DNA of 60,380 nucleotides, taken from the NCBI GenBank assembly GCA_947483555.1, contig CANKMW010000055.1, positions 1-60,380 on the forward strand. The letters are read 5' to 3'. Below, piece after piece: positions 9,011-17,348 of the stretch (position 1 is the first letter of the stretch; each line of letters starts with the position of its first letter). The notes beneath the pieces are model-generated. The model ran no database searches. It was not told the origin of the DNA and saw only the letters and a program-made list of their open reading frames with translations. A program made the position numbers and the translations under genes. The DNA comes from Myxococcales bacterium (GTDB taxonomy: Bacteria; Myxococcota_A; Polyangia; Haliangiales; Haliangiaceae).

Positions 9011-9520
9011 ATGAACCTCTACGACGCGACCGTCCCGATCTTCACGAAGTTTCTCGGCAACGTCGACCGCTTCCTCGACAAGGCGGTGGCTCACGCCGAG
9101 GCCAAGAAGTTCGATCCCGAGGTGTTCGTCAACGCACGCCTGGCCCCCGACCAGTTCCCGCTCAAGGGCCAGATCCAGGGCGCCTGCGATACCGCGAAGT
9201 ACGCGTGCGCCAAGCTGACCGGCACCGAGCCGCCGTCCCACCCCGACACCGAGCAGACGCTGGCCGACCTCCGGGCCCGGATCCGCACTTGCGTCGCGTA
9301 CGTCGAGGGCTTCAGCCGCGACGACTTCGCCGGCGCCGAGGAGCGGCGGTGCGGTCACAGCTGGATGAAGGGTCAGACGATGCGCGGCGGCGACTACCTC
9401 GACCACTACGTCCTGCCCAACTTCCACTTCCACGTCACGACCGCCTACGCGATCCTGCGTCACAACGGGGTCGGCCTGGGCAAGACCGACCTGCTCGCCC
9501 CGCTGCCGCTCATCACCTGA
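9011..9520 (+). CDS. DUF1993 family protein
   Basis: A 169-aa soluble protein that matches the DUF1993 family over its length (MNLYDATVPIFTKFLGNVDR start, FLPLKGQIQ-like region QFPLKGQIQGACDTAK, and a late LPNFHFHVTTAYAILRHNGV). The family adopts a DinB-like four-helix bundle; its function is unknown. AGGA sits 8 nt before the ATG. The promoter region is shared with the divergent kinase gene. Confidence 0.88.
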   Translation: MNLYDATVPIFTKFLGNVDRFLDKAVAHAEAKKFDPEVFVNARLAPDQFPLKGQIQGACDTAKYACAKLTGTEPPSHPDTEQTLADLRARIRTCVAYVEGFSRDDFAGAEERRCGHSWMKGQTMRGGDYLDHYVLPNFHFHVTTAYAILRHNGVGLGKTDLLAPLPLIT

Positions 9521-9574
9521 TCCGCGCGCCCCGGCCACCGCGCCGAGATCGCGGTTGCTACAGATGCCTGTTCT

Positions 9575-9592
9575 TCCTCATGAAAATGAGGA
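9575..9592. repeat. 7-bp hairpin with GAAA loop
   Basis: TCCTCAT, GAAA, ATGAGGA: a perfect 7-bp stem with a GNRA-type tetraloop, 55 bp after the DUF1993 stop and 74 bp before the cupin gene. There is no T tract, so it is not a standard terminator. It could be a 3'-end processing structure or a protein-binding site. Confidence 0.4.
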
Positions 9593-9665
9593 TGACAATC
9601 GCGAGATCGGAACGATCCGTAACGCCGGCCGCGTCGTATCCTCCGACAACTCCTCGGACATCCAG

Positions 9666-10316
9666 ATGTCGTCCCCTCCTGCCACGCTGCTCGAGTTGCT
9701 CCCGCTCCACGCCATGGGTGCGCTGGACGAGACCGAAGCGGCCGCCGTGGAGCGAGCCCTGGTCGAGCATCCGGGGCTGCGCGTCGAGCTGGCCCGCTGG
9801 CACGAAGCGCTCGCCGCGCTCGGCGAGACGCCGGCGCCGGCCGCGCCGACGGCCGCCGTCCGCATCCGCTTGCTGGCATCGCTCGCCGCACCGGCGCCGG
9901 CTGGCCGATTCGACCACTTCGCCACCCAGGTCGCCGCGTTGTTCGATCTCACGATCGATGGCGCTCGCGCTGCGCTGGCGCGAATCGACGACGCCGCCGC
10001 GTGGAAACCGATGATGGCCGGTGTCGACTCGATCGGCGTCAGTGCCGGCCCGCGCTGGACCGGCAATCAGTGCTGCCTGGTCCGACTCGCGGCGGGCACC
10101 ACGTTTCCGCGCCATCGCCACACCGGCGAGGAAGCGTCGCTGGGGTTGCACGGCGGCGCCCACATGTCCGACGGCCGCGACCTGCGGCCCGGCGATCTGC
10201 TCGTGGTCGACGAATCGGTCGAGCACGACTTCGTGGTCGACGACGACGGCGACGGCTGTATCTTCGCGGTCCGCGCCCACGGCATCGTGCCGCTGACCCC
10301 GGTCAGTTCACGATGA
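9666..10316 (+). CDS. ChrR-like anti-sigma factor with cupin domain
   Basis: A 216-aa protein with the two-part layout of ChrR-type anti-ECF-sigma factors. An N-terminal helical domain contains LLPLHAMGALDETEAAAVE, and a C-terminal cupin contains FPRHRHTGEEASLGLHGG, DLRPGDLLVVDESVEHDF. The cupin keeps His, His, Glu and His metal-ligand candidates. The HxxxCxxC zinc motif of the ChrR N-terminal domain is not visible. No sigma-factor gene lies beside it, so the partner is unknown, and it could act simply as a metal-dependent cupin. ATG 9666 is chosen because it begins the conserved domain; the frame is open to 9555. Its 3' end overlaps the tail of the convergent Ig-repeat gene by 14 bp. Confidence 0.75.
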   Translation: MSSPPATLLELLPLHAMGALDETEAAAVERALVEHPGLRVELARWHEALAALGETPAPAAPTAAVRIRLLASLAAPAPAGRFDHFATQVAALFDLTIDGARAALARIDDAAAWKPMMAGVDSIGVSAGPRWTGNQCCLVRLAAGTTFPRHRHTGEEASLGLHGGAHMSDGRDLRPGDLLVVDESVEHDFVVDDDGDGCIFAVRAHGIVPLTPVSSR

Positions 10317-13248
10317 AGTGGCTGAAGTCGTCCTGGCCGACCGCCGGGTTGCCGGCGGCGTCGGTGACGCGGACCTGGAAGATGAAGAGGATCGTGCCGG
10401 TGTGGGTGAAGACGTCGGCGTTGTGGGGCGTGCTGCACGGCGCGTAGGCCGGCGGCACGGTGTTGCTCTGGTAGAGCCGGCAGTCGGTGTCGGCGACCCC
10501 GCCGCTGGTGGTCCACACGTAGCGCACCGGATCGGACGAGTTCGACTGCGCCGGCACGGTCGTGAACGTCATCGACGGCGGGGTGCCGTCGACGGTGAAC
10601 ACCCGCGTGTAGACGGCGTTGTTGCCGACCGCGTCGCGCAGGCGGAGGCTGAAGGTGTGCACGCCGTCGCCGAGCGACGTCGCGGTGTAGGTCGTCGAGG
10701 TCGGGCACGCGGTGTAGAGCCCGGTGTTCATGCGGCACTCGATCGCGACCGCGCTCGGGTCGGCGGCAAAGGTGAACGAGGGCGTCCGATCGTTGGTCAG
10801 GCCGTTGGTGCCGCCGCCCGAGAGGATCACGCCGTCCGGGCCGGTGGTGTCGAGCACGACCACCGCGGTCGCCGATCGCAGGTTGCCGGCCAGGTCGGTG
10901 ACCTGGACCTCGAACGTGTGGTTGCCATCGGGCGACAGCGCGGCGGCGATGTGCGAGGTCGCGGTCGTGCAGGCGCCGGGTCCGGCCGCATCCATGCGGC
11001 ACGTGACGCTCACCGCATCGGCGCCGGCGGTGAACGGGAACGTCGGGGTCGGGTTGCGGGTCGGGGTCGTGTAGGCCCCGATCGAGACCGCCGGGGCGAC
11101 GGTGTCGACGGTGACGTTCGCGGTTGCGGTGCCGGCGTTGCCGGCGCCGTCGGCGACCCGGACCTCGAGGGTGTGGGTGGCATCGCCGAGCACGGCCGGG
11201 GTGTGGCTGGTCGCGGTGGTGCAGGCCCCGAACGCGGCGGCGCCCATGCGGCACTGCACGGTGGTCGGGTTGCCGGCGGTGGCGAACGTGAACGTCGGCG
11301 TGGGGTCGTTGGTCGGCAACGCGAACGCCGTGATCGTCACGGTCGGCGCGACGGTGTCGACGGTGACGTTGGCGGTCGCGGCGCCGGTGTTGCCGGCGCC
11401 GTCGGTGACCCGGACCTCGAGCGTGTGGGTGGCATCGCCGAGCGCGGCCGGGGTGTGGCTGGTCGCGGTCGTGCACGCCCCGAACGCGGCCGCGCCCATG
11501 CGGCACTGGACGCTGATCGGGCTGCCGGCGGTCGCGAACGTGAACGTCGGCGTGGAGTCGCTGGTCGGCAACGCGAACGGCGTGATCGTCACGGTCGGCG
11601 CGACGGTGTCGACGGTCACCGCCTCGGTGTCGACGGCGGTGTTGCCAGCGCCGTCCATGACCAGGACCTCGAGCGTGTGGGTGCCGTCGGCGAGCGCGGC
11701 CGGCGTGTGGCTGGTCGCCGTCGTGCACGGACCGTGAGCCGCGGCGCCCATCCGGCACTGGATCGAGGTCGGGGTGCCGGTGGTGACGAACGTGAGGGTC
11801 GGCGTGGGGTCGCTGGTCGGCACCGTGACCGCCGCGATCGTCACGGTCGGCCCCATCGTGTCGACCGTGACCATCGCGGTCGCGGCGCCGATGTTGCCGG
11901 CGTCGTCGGTGACCCGGACCTCGAGCGTGTGGTCGCCGTCGGCCAGCGCCGGCGGCACGTACGAGGTCGAGCTCGAGCAGGCGCCGAACGGCATGGTGTT
12001 CATGCGGCACTGGATCGTCGTCGGGTTGCCGGCGGTGGTGAAGGTGAACGCCGGGGTGGTGTCGCTGGTGGGCGTCTGCCGCGGCGCGATCGTGACGGTC
12101 GGCGCGACGGTGTCGACCGTGACGGTACCGGTCGCCGCACCGATGTTGCCGGCGTCGTCGCGCACCCGGACCTCGAGCGTGTGGACGCCGTCGGCGAGCG
12201 CGGCCGAGGTGTGGGAGGTCGCGGTCGTGCAGGGGCCGAAGGCGGCGGTGCCCATGCGGCACTCGGTGGTCGCCGGGTTGCCAGCGGTGGTGAACCCGAA
12301 GGTCGGCGTGGTGTCGCTGGTCGGCACCGAGATCGACGTGACGGTGGCGGTCGGCGCGATGGTGTCGACCGTCCACCGGCGCTCGGCCGGGGTCGGGTCG
12401 TAGTTGCCGGTCGCGTCGCGGACCCGGACCCGGAAGGTCCGCTCGCCCTCGGCGAGGCCGGCCAGATCACGCGGCGAGCTGCACGGCGCGAAGACGGCGG
12501 CGTCGAGCGCACACTCGAAGGTCGCGCCGGCGCCGGCGTCGGGCGACGCGAACGTGATGCGCGCCACGGCCGACGACACCGCGCCGCTCGGCGCCAGCTC
12601 GATCTGGGTGTCCGGGGTCGAGGTGTCGATCGCCCATCCGTGGACCGCGGGCGCGAGCTCGACGTTGCCCGCGAGGTCGGTCGCGAGGACCCGGAACGCG
12701 TGGGCGCCGTCGGTCAGCCCGCTGACCGAGTGCGGTGGCTCGCACGGCAGGGTCGCGCCGCTGTCGAGCGTGCACACGAAGGTCGACAGCTCGGTCGAGC
12801 GGAACTCGAAGCGGACCGTGGTGCTGTTGTCGAGCGCGGCCGGGACCTGCTGGAACGAGCTGTCGGGAGCGACGGTGTCGACCCGCCACGCGTGCATCGC
12901 CGGGCTCGGATCGGTGACGCCGCTGCTGGTGGTCGCGGTGACCTCGAAGACGTGCGGGCCGTCGGCGACCGGGATCGTATGCGGCGACGTGCACGGGGCC
13001 GCTGCGCCGCCGTCGACCCGACACGCAAAGGTCGACGGCCGGTCGGCGGTGAACTCGAACCGCGCGGTCGCCTGGTTGCTGAGCGCGGCCGGCGTGACCG
13101 TCAGCGTCGTCTGCGGGACGGTCGGGTCGAAGGGGTTGGCGTCGGTGGCCTCGACGTCATCGGCGCCCCCGTCGACGAAGACGGGCTCGATCGAGCCGCA
13201 GGCGGCGATCAGGACCAGGAGGCACGACGAGCGGCGCAGGGACGGCAT
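10303..13248 (-). CDS. Large lipoprotein with tandem bacterial Ig-like repeats
   Basis: A 981-aa predicted surface lipoprotein: signal peptide with lipobox IAAC near residue 17, then about ten tandem domains of 80-85 residues. Each runs VDTVAPTVTI, TPTFTFATAGNP, QCRMGAAAFGACTTATSH, HTLEVRVTDGAGN, the pattern of bacterial Ig-like/HYR-type repeats with a Cys pair 10 residues apart that probably forms a disulfide. These domains typically build stiff adhesin stalks. Central copies are nearly identical in DNA (see 11099-11602). The start follows from the signal peptide. The 5' end and leader are duplicated at 14391-14543. The antisense strand is open over nearly the same length, a composition effect. 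Confidence 0.85.
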   Translation of the reverse strand: MPSLRRSSCLLVLIAACGSIEPVFVDGGADDVEATDANPFDPTVPQTTLTVTPAALSNQATARFEFTADRPSTFACRVDGGAAAPCTSPHTIPVADGPHVFEVTATTSSGVTDPSPAMHAWRVDTVAPDSSFQQVPAALDNSTTVRFEFRSTELSTFVCTLDSGATLPCEPPHSVSGLTDGAHAFRVLATDLAGNVELAPAVHGWAIDTSTPDTQIELAPSGAVSSAVARITFASPDAGAGATFECALDAAVFAPCSSPRDLAGLAEGERTFRVRVRDATGNYDPTPAERRWTVDTIAPTATVTSISVPTSDTTPTFGFTTAGNPATTECRMGTAAFGPCTTATSHTSAALADGVHTLEVRVRDDAGNIGAATGTVTVDTVAPTVTIAPRQTPTSDTTPAFTFTTAGNPTTIQCRMNTMPFGACSSSTSYVPPALADGDHTLEVRVTDDAGNIGAATAMVTVDTMGPTVTIAAVTVPTSDPTPTLTFVTTGTPTSIQCRMGAAAHGPCTTATSHTPAALADGTHTLEVLVMDGAGNTAVDTEAVTVDTVAPTVTITPFALPTSDSTPTFTFATAGSPISVQCRMGAAAFGACTTATSHTPAALGDATHTLEVRVTDGAGNTGAATANVTVDTVAPTVTITAFALPTNDPTPTFTFATAGNPTTVQCRMGAAAFGACTTATSHTPAVLGDATHTLEVRVADGAGNAGTATANVTVDTVAPAVSIGAYTTPTRNPTPTFPFTAGADAVSVTCRMDAAGPGACTTATSHIAAALSPDGNHTFEVQVTDLAGNLRSATAVVVLDTTGPDGVILSGGGTNGLTNDRTPSFTFAADPSAVAIECRMNTGLYTACPTSTTYTATSLGDGVHTFSLRLRDAVGNNAVYTRVFTVDGTPPSMTFTTVPAQSNSSDPVRYVWTTSGGVADTDCRLYQSNTVPPAYAPCSTPHNADVFTHTGTILFIFQVRVTDAAGNPAVGQDDFSHFIVN
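11099..12120 (-). repeat. Tandem 252-bp repeat block in the Ig-repeat gene
   Basis: The phrase ACGGTGTCGAC recurs at 11099, 11351, 11603 and (degenerate) further on, giving an exact 252-bp (84-codon) period in the first copies. The units 11099-11350 and 11351-11602 are the most alike at DNA level, including silent sites; copies toward both gene ends diverge. This indicates recent unit duplication or gene conversion. Confidence 0.8.
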
Positions 13249-13362
13249 CTGGACGAGGCATAGCAGCCGGCGTGCCTCGCCTATGCATGCGGAATCCCAT
13301 GGCCCTCGCGTTGCCGCGACAGATCGCCTGATCAGTTCGTCGAGGCAACCATGCCAAGCCGG
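13207..13362 (-). repeat. Duplicated lipoprotein leader segment, copy 1 (intact)
   Basis: This segment spans the signal-peptide start of the Ig-repeat lipoprotein and about 115 bp upstream of it. A copy of roughly 85% identity lies at 14391-14543 in the same orientation. Shared blocks include GATCAGGACCAGGAGGCACG, CATAGCAGCCGGCGTGCCTC and GACAGATCGCCTGATCAG. Confidence 0.85.
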
Positions 13363-13456
13363 TTGCCGTCGGTCCGGGAGGTCCTCGTGCAGCTTCCGCG
13401 GCCCCCGCCACCCCACGACCCGCATCGAACGTCCTATCCGCCCATCAGGCCCATGG

Positions 13457-13723
13457 CTAGGACCTGCGCGCGCGGGTCGGCCGGCGGTGGACGGTCGTGT
13501 CGGCGACGTGTGCGACGAGCCGGTCCTCGACGGCCTTGGTGTGATCGTCGACGACCCGGATCTGCGCGGTCGTGTGCTCCATGATCACGTTGGCGAAGCG
13601 GGAGATCTCGCCCGCCAGCGAGCGCGTCTGTTGCTCGAACTTGGCCTCGAGCTTGGCCTCGAGGCGTTCCTCGAGGTCGAGCAGGTCACCGACGTTTACA
13701 TGTGCGGAGCGATCGATGGTCAT
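13457..13723 (-). CDS. Small coiled-coil protein
   Basis: An 88-aa hydrophilic protein with strong heptad character (DLLDLEERLEAKLEAKFEQQ, then AQIRVVDDHTKAVEDRLVAH), so it is predicted to be a coiled coil. There is no signal peptide. ATG 13723 begins the ordered part; a longer GTG/ATG start at 13768 is possible. No family is recognised. Length and codon pattern support a real gene, but no functional context is visible. Confidence 0.5.
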   Translation of the reverse strand: MTIDRSAHVNVGDLLDLEERLEAKLEAKFEQQTRSLAGEISRFANVIMEHTTAQIRVVDDHTKAVEDRLVAHVADTTVHRRPTRARRS

Positions 13724-14021
13724 GGCCGGACGCGCAGCAAGGATCGTGCCCCTGGCAACCACGCGCAAGCTCGATCTCGAGCGTCCGGAATCCGGACGAT
13801 GGCGACGATCGTGGCCAGGTCAGGAGACCCGCGAGAGCGCGTCGAAGACCTTCTACAACCCCGCCTCGACGCAGCGCAGGAAGCGTTCGCCAGTACATAG
13901 AGCTCAGGGTTCCCACCCCCGGTCGTCCGGAGCGAAGGCCGAGCGCTCGCACGGCCGAGTCGAAAGACGCAGTCCGCACGATCCTGCTGCGTCGACCCCA
14001 GCAGTTCGGTATCCTCGTCGA

Positions 14022-14447
14022 GTGGTACCGCATGGAGTCGCACTGGCGCGTGTGCTCGCCATCGTGACGATCGCCGGGCTGATCGCCCTCCCGCGCGTCG
14101 CGACGGCGGGTCGCTGCACCGTCAAGACCTGCGGGAGGGTGCGAGTCCACGCGGACGTCGAACAAGCGCGCGTGTACGTCGGCCGTGGCCCGGCCGTCGG
14201 CTACACCCCGCTGACCCTCGATCTTCCGGCGGGCACTCACACTGTCGTCGTAACCAAGGCGCCGGGCAGACCCGTGACGCTAGACGTGGCCGTCACCGCA
14301 GGCGCGACGACGAAGGCGTTCGCATCACTCTCAAAGCTCTCCGTGGACGAAGTCCGTACCGATCGCGAGACCTGCGACGACGGTGATCACGATCAGGACC
14401 AGGAGGCACGACGAGCGGCGAAGGGAAGACAGGTGGATGACGCATAG
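14022..14447 (+). CDS. PEGA-domain protein with altered C terminus
   Basis: A 141-aa protein with an N-terminal signal-like hydrophobic stretch (ARVLAIVTIAGLIALP, ending VATAG) and one PEGA domain at about 45-105 (ARVYVGRGPAVGYTPLTLDL, PAGTHTVVVTKAPG). PEGA domains are small surface or adaptor beta folds common in Myxococcota, often next to kinases. The last 20 or so codons (DQDQEARRAAKGRQVDDA) lie inside the duplicated lipoprotein leader segment at 14391-14543 read antisense, so the original 3' end was probably replaced. GTG 14022 is the only start that gives the signal segment. Confidence 0.6.
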   Translation: MVPHGVALARVLAIVTIAGLIALPRVATAGRCTVKTCGRVRVHADVEQARVYVGRGPAVGYTPLTLDLPAGTHTVVVTKAPGRPVTLDVAVTAGATTKAFASLSKLSVDEVRTDRETCDDGDHDQDQEARRAAKGRQVDDA

Positions 14448-14543
14448 CAGCCGGCGTGCCTCGCCTATGCACGCGGAATCCCGTGCCCCGCGCGCTGCTG
14501 CGACAGATCGCCTGATCAGGACGTCGAGGCATCGCCAAGCCGG
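14391..14543 (-). repeat. Duplicated lipoprotein leader segment, copy 2 (decayed)
   Basis: Second copy of the 13207-13362 segment, about 85% identical. In the minus-strand frame it still encodes SLRRSSCLLVLI, the signal-peptide start of the Ig-repeat lipoprotein, but the start codon is lost and no lipoprotein body follows. It is a broken gene start, and its other strand now supplies the end of the PEGA gene. Confidence 0.8.
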
Positions 14544-14635
14544 CCGCCGACCGAGCCTTGACGAGATGTCGATGCGGATTGCCCAGGCAACCGGTCGACC
14601 GACCGCCAACGTCGCGTGACGCCTACGGCACGGGT

Positions 14636-14651
14636 TGGCACCCCTGGTGCT
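14636..14651 (+). promoter_or_regulatory. Possible sigma-54 promoter
   Basis: TGGCAC, 5 nt, GTGCT matches the -24/-12 pattern of sigma-54 promoters with correct spacing. The expected transcript start (about 14661) is almost at the ATG of the next gene (14664), and no Shine-Dalgarno is seen, so transcription would be nearly leaderless. That makes the call tentative. Confidence 0.35.
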
Positions 14652-14663
14652 ATCACCGGTGGC

Positions 14664-15596
14664 ATGAACAAGATCGCCGCCGCTGTCGCCGTCTTCGGCA
14701 CCCTCGTGGCTGGGGCAGCCACCGCGTCCGCGTCGGATGACTCGCCGCTCGCGAAGCTCATCACCAAGCTGGCCTACAACCTCGACGGCCAGCACTTCGC
14801 CAAGCCGGACTGGACGTCGACCGTCGATGACATGAATGGGTTCGAGCCGCCGGCCACGTGCTGGGACACGCTCAAGGCGTCGGGGCTCAAGGCCGGTGAC
14901 AAGCTGTTCACCGAGGGCGCGTTCCGCTTCAAGACCGCGCAGAAGGAAGGCGACAAGTACTTCGTCCTCGGCCAGGACGTCGAGGCCTTCTGCAAGCGGT
15001 GGGAGGACTTCTACGTTCACGAATACGTCGAGACGGCGGTGATGGCGGCGTGGCAGCAGCAGGACATGATGAAGCGGCCCATCGAGGGCATGTACGAGGC
15101 GGACGCGCAGCGCGTCGGCATCTCGGGTCGCCTGTGCGTCGAGTGGGTCGACAAGGCGCTCGCCCATGGCTTCAAGCCGACCGACAAGGTCGAGTCGTCG
15201 CGCTACTCGATGCCGAGCGTCGAGCTCGGCAAGGCCAAGGAGCTCTTCTGCCAGCCGGCGGTCGACTTCGAGACCAAGCGCGTCGCCGAGATCCAGAACC
15301 TCGCCGCCGCCAACCTGCAGGCGATCATCGACGTCTACAAGAAGGTCGGCATCAAGGGGAAGCGCCTCGAGCTCTTCGCGAGCTACGGCATGCCGGACCG
15401 GGGCAGCTTCTACGCCCCGGGCTGCGGCGCGGCGGTCGAGACCGCGGCCGGGCTCAAGAAGGCCAAGAAGCTCTTCATCTGGCTCGAGGGCGCGGGGGGC
15501 TACACGGTCCGCAAGTACACGTTCAAGGGCGACAACTACAGCGTGAGCGAGCGCACCTACTCGACCCAGGAGGGCGCGTACCGCGGCTGCCGTTGA
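14664..15596 (+). CDS. Secreted protein of unknown function
   Basis: A 310-aa protein with a clear Sec signal peptide (MNKIAAAVAVFGTLVAGAATASA, cleavage near residue 24). The mature part has no transmembrane segment and about six cysteines, including two CW/CV contexts (PPATCWDTL, GRLCVEWVDKAL). It is probably periplasmic or secreted. No family is recognised. The ATG at 14664 is set by the signal peptide. Confidence 0.78.
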   Translation: MNKIAAAVAVFGTLVAGAATASASDDSPLAKLITKLAYNLDGQHFAKPDWTSTVDDMNGFEPPATCWDTLKASGLKAGDKLFTEGAFRFKTAQKEGDKYFVLGQDVEAFCKRWEDFYVHEYVETAVMAAWQQQDMMKRPIEGMYEADAQRVGISGRLCVEWVDKALAHGFKPTDKVESSRYSMPSVELGKAKELFCQPAVDFETKRVAEIQNLAAANLQAIIDVYKKVGIKGKRLELFASYGMPDRGSFYAPGCGAAVETAAGLKKAKKLFIWLEGAGGYTVRKYTFKGDNYSVSERTYSTQEGAYRGCR

Positions 15597-15614
15597 GCGC
15601 TCTCCACGTCTGCC

Positions 15615-16472
15615 TCAGTTGAGCAGGACGAACGGCTGCTCGACCTGCGAGCGGATCGCGTGGCCAGCATCGTCACGAGCCGGGTCGTAGCGGAAGCGCC
15701 ACACCGCGTCGGCCGCCCGCTCGCCGCGACGGCCGCCCGGCCCGCCCAGCATCCGGACGCCGACGACGAAGCCATCCTCGTCGACCGTGAGCAGGACCTT
15801 GAACAACCTGCCCTCCTCGGGCTCACCGTGGCGCCGGGGCCAGATGAGGCGCGCCTTGCGCGCCTTCGATGGCGGACGACGCTGCTGGGGTGGGGTGGGA
15901 CGGAGAGTGTGGCCGGTGCCGGGGCGGCGGCCGTGGCCGGTTCCGATCGCGGAACCGGGCCCGTTGCCGGTTCCGGGACCGCCTCCGACTCCGTCTCCGA
16001 GTCCGACTCCGCCGCCGACTGCGGTTTCGGTCGCGGTTTCGGTCGCGGTTTCGGTTTCGGTCGCGGTTTCGGTCGCGGTTTCGGTCGCGGTTTCGGTTTC
16101 GGTCGCGGTTTCGGTTTCGGTCGCGGTTTCGGTCACGGCTGCGGCTGCGGCTGCGGCTGCGGCTGCGGCTGCGGCTGCGGCCGGCGGCTTCCGCTTCGCG
16201 GCCCGCCTCGGTACCGGCGCGCTCGTCCTGGACGGTCCGCCCGCTTTCGGCAGGCCAGCCTCCGCGCGCACCTTCATCAACTGCACCGTCCGGGTGGCTT
16301 GCGGCCGTGGCTGGCGCAGCTCGACTCGTTCCACCGCCTCCTCGATCGGCCGTGGCGACCCGCTGCGGCACAGCACGCCGACGGTCGCCAGCCCGGCGAG
16401 CCCGACGTGCAACGCGACCGAGCCGAGCATCGCCAGCGAGCGAGCCTGGACCATGGTCGATTCCACGCCCAT
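15615..16472 (-). CDS. TonB-like energy transducer with low-complexity linker
   Basis: A 285-aa protein with TonB layout. It has a short cytoplasmic start, one transmembrane helix (about 15-36), a long extended linker, and a TonB C-terminal domain at about 215-285 (LFKVLLTVDEDGFVVGVRM, AVWRFRYDPARD). The linker holds about 16 alanines and a run of alternating Thr-Glu/Thr-Ala pairs in place of the usual Pro-Lys. It would couple the proton-motive force to an outer-membrane receptor. It is divergent from a BtuCD-type transporter operon 114 bp away, so corrinoid uptake is the likely task. No TonB-dependent receptor, ExbB or ExbD gene is in the window. Confidence 0.8.
   Translation of the reverse strand: MGVESTMVQARSLAMLGSVALHVGLAGLATVGVLCRSGSPRPIEEAVERVELRQPRPQATRTVQLMKVRAEAGLPKAGGPSRTSAPVPRRAAKRKPPAAAAAAAAAAAAAAAVTETATETETATETETATETATETATETETATETATETAVGGGVGLGDGVGGGPGTGNGPGSAIGTGHGRRPGTGHTLRPTPPQQRRPPSKARKARLIWPRRHGEPEEGRLFKVLLTVDEDGFVVGVRMLGGPGGRRGERAADAVWRFRYDPARDDAGHAIRSQVEQPFVLLN
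16021..16181. repeat. Hexamer microsatellites inside the TonB-like gene
   Basis: On the plus strand the hexamers GGTTTC and GGTCGC alternate in irregular 12- and 18-bp phrases (about 16021-16137), followed by about seven GCTGCG units (about 16138-16180). They encode the Thr-Glu/Thr-Ala and poly-Ala linker on the minus strand. The unit is a multiple of three, so copy-number changes would lengthen or shorten the linker without a frameshift. Confidence 0.85.
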
Positions 16473-16586
16473 CCGAGCCCGACGGTCGGGACGCGCGCCT
16501 CACCGGCGCTCACGGCGGCCCGCGCGCCGAGGCGTGATGACCGCACCCGCGTCGCAGTGACTGGCCGAGCGTGTTACCAACGGCGC

Positions 16587-17344
<758 letters not shown>

Positions 17345-17348
<4 letters not shown>

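Noticed and set aside
11099..12120. CRISPR array or recent mobile duplication
   Set aside because: The repeats are 252 bp, directly adjacent and in frame with a repeat protein; there are no spacers or cas genes.
10318..13263. 981-aa plus-strand open frame opposite the Ig-repeat gene
   Set aside because: It is Arg/Gly-rich without any domain and mirrors the minus-strand repeats; GC-rich codon bias leaves the opposite strand open. The minus strand has a signal peptide and known repeats.
13799..13900. 33-aa plus-strand frame upstream of the PEGA gene
   Set aside because: Too short and without support from a ribosome site or homology; the 13724-14021 interval otherwise shows nothing recognisable.
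16021..16181. CRISPR-like repeat
   Set aside because: Units are 6 bp with no spacers, inside a coding region.
16473..16586. Cobalamin riboswitch before the BtuCD-CobT operon
   Set aside because: Only 114 bp are available, and only an isolated B12-box-like AGTCACTG is present, on the strand facing the TonB gene. The rest of the aptamer is missing.
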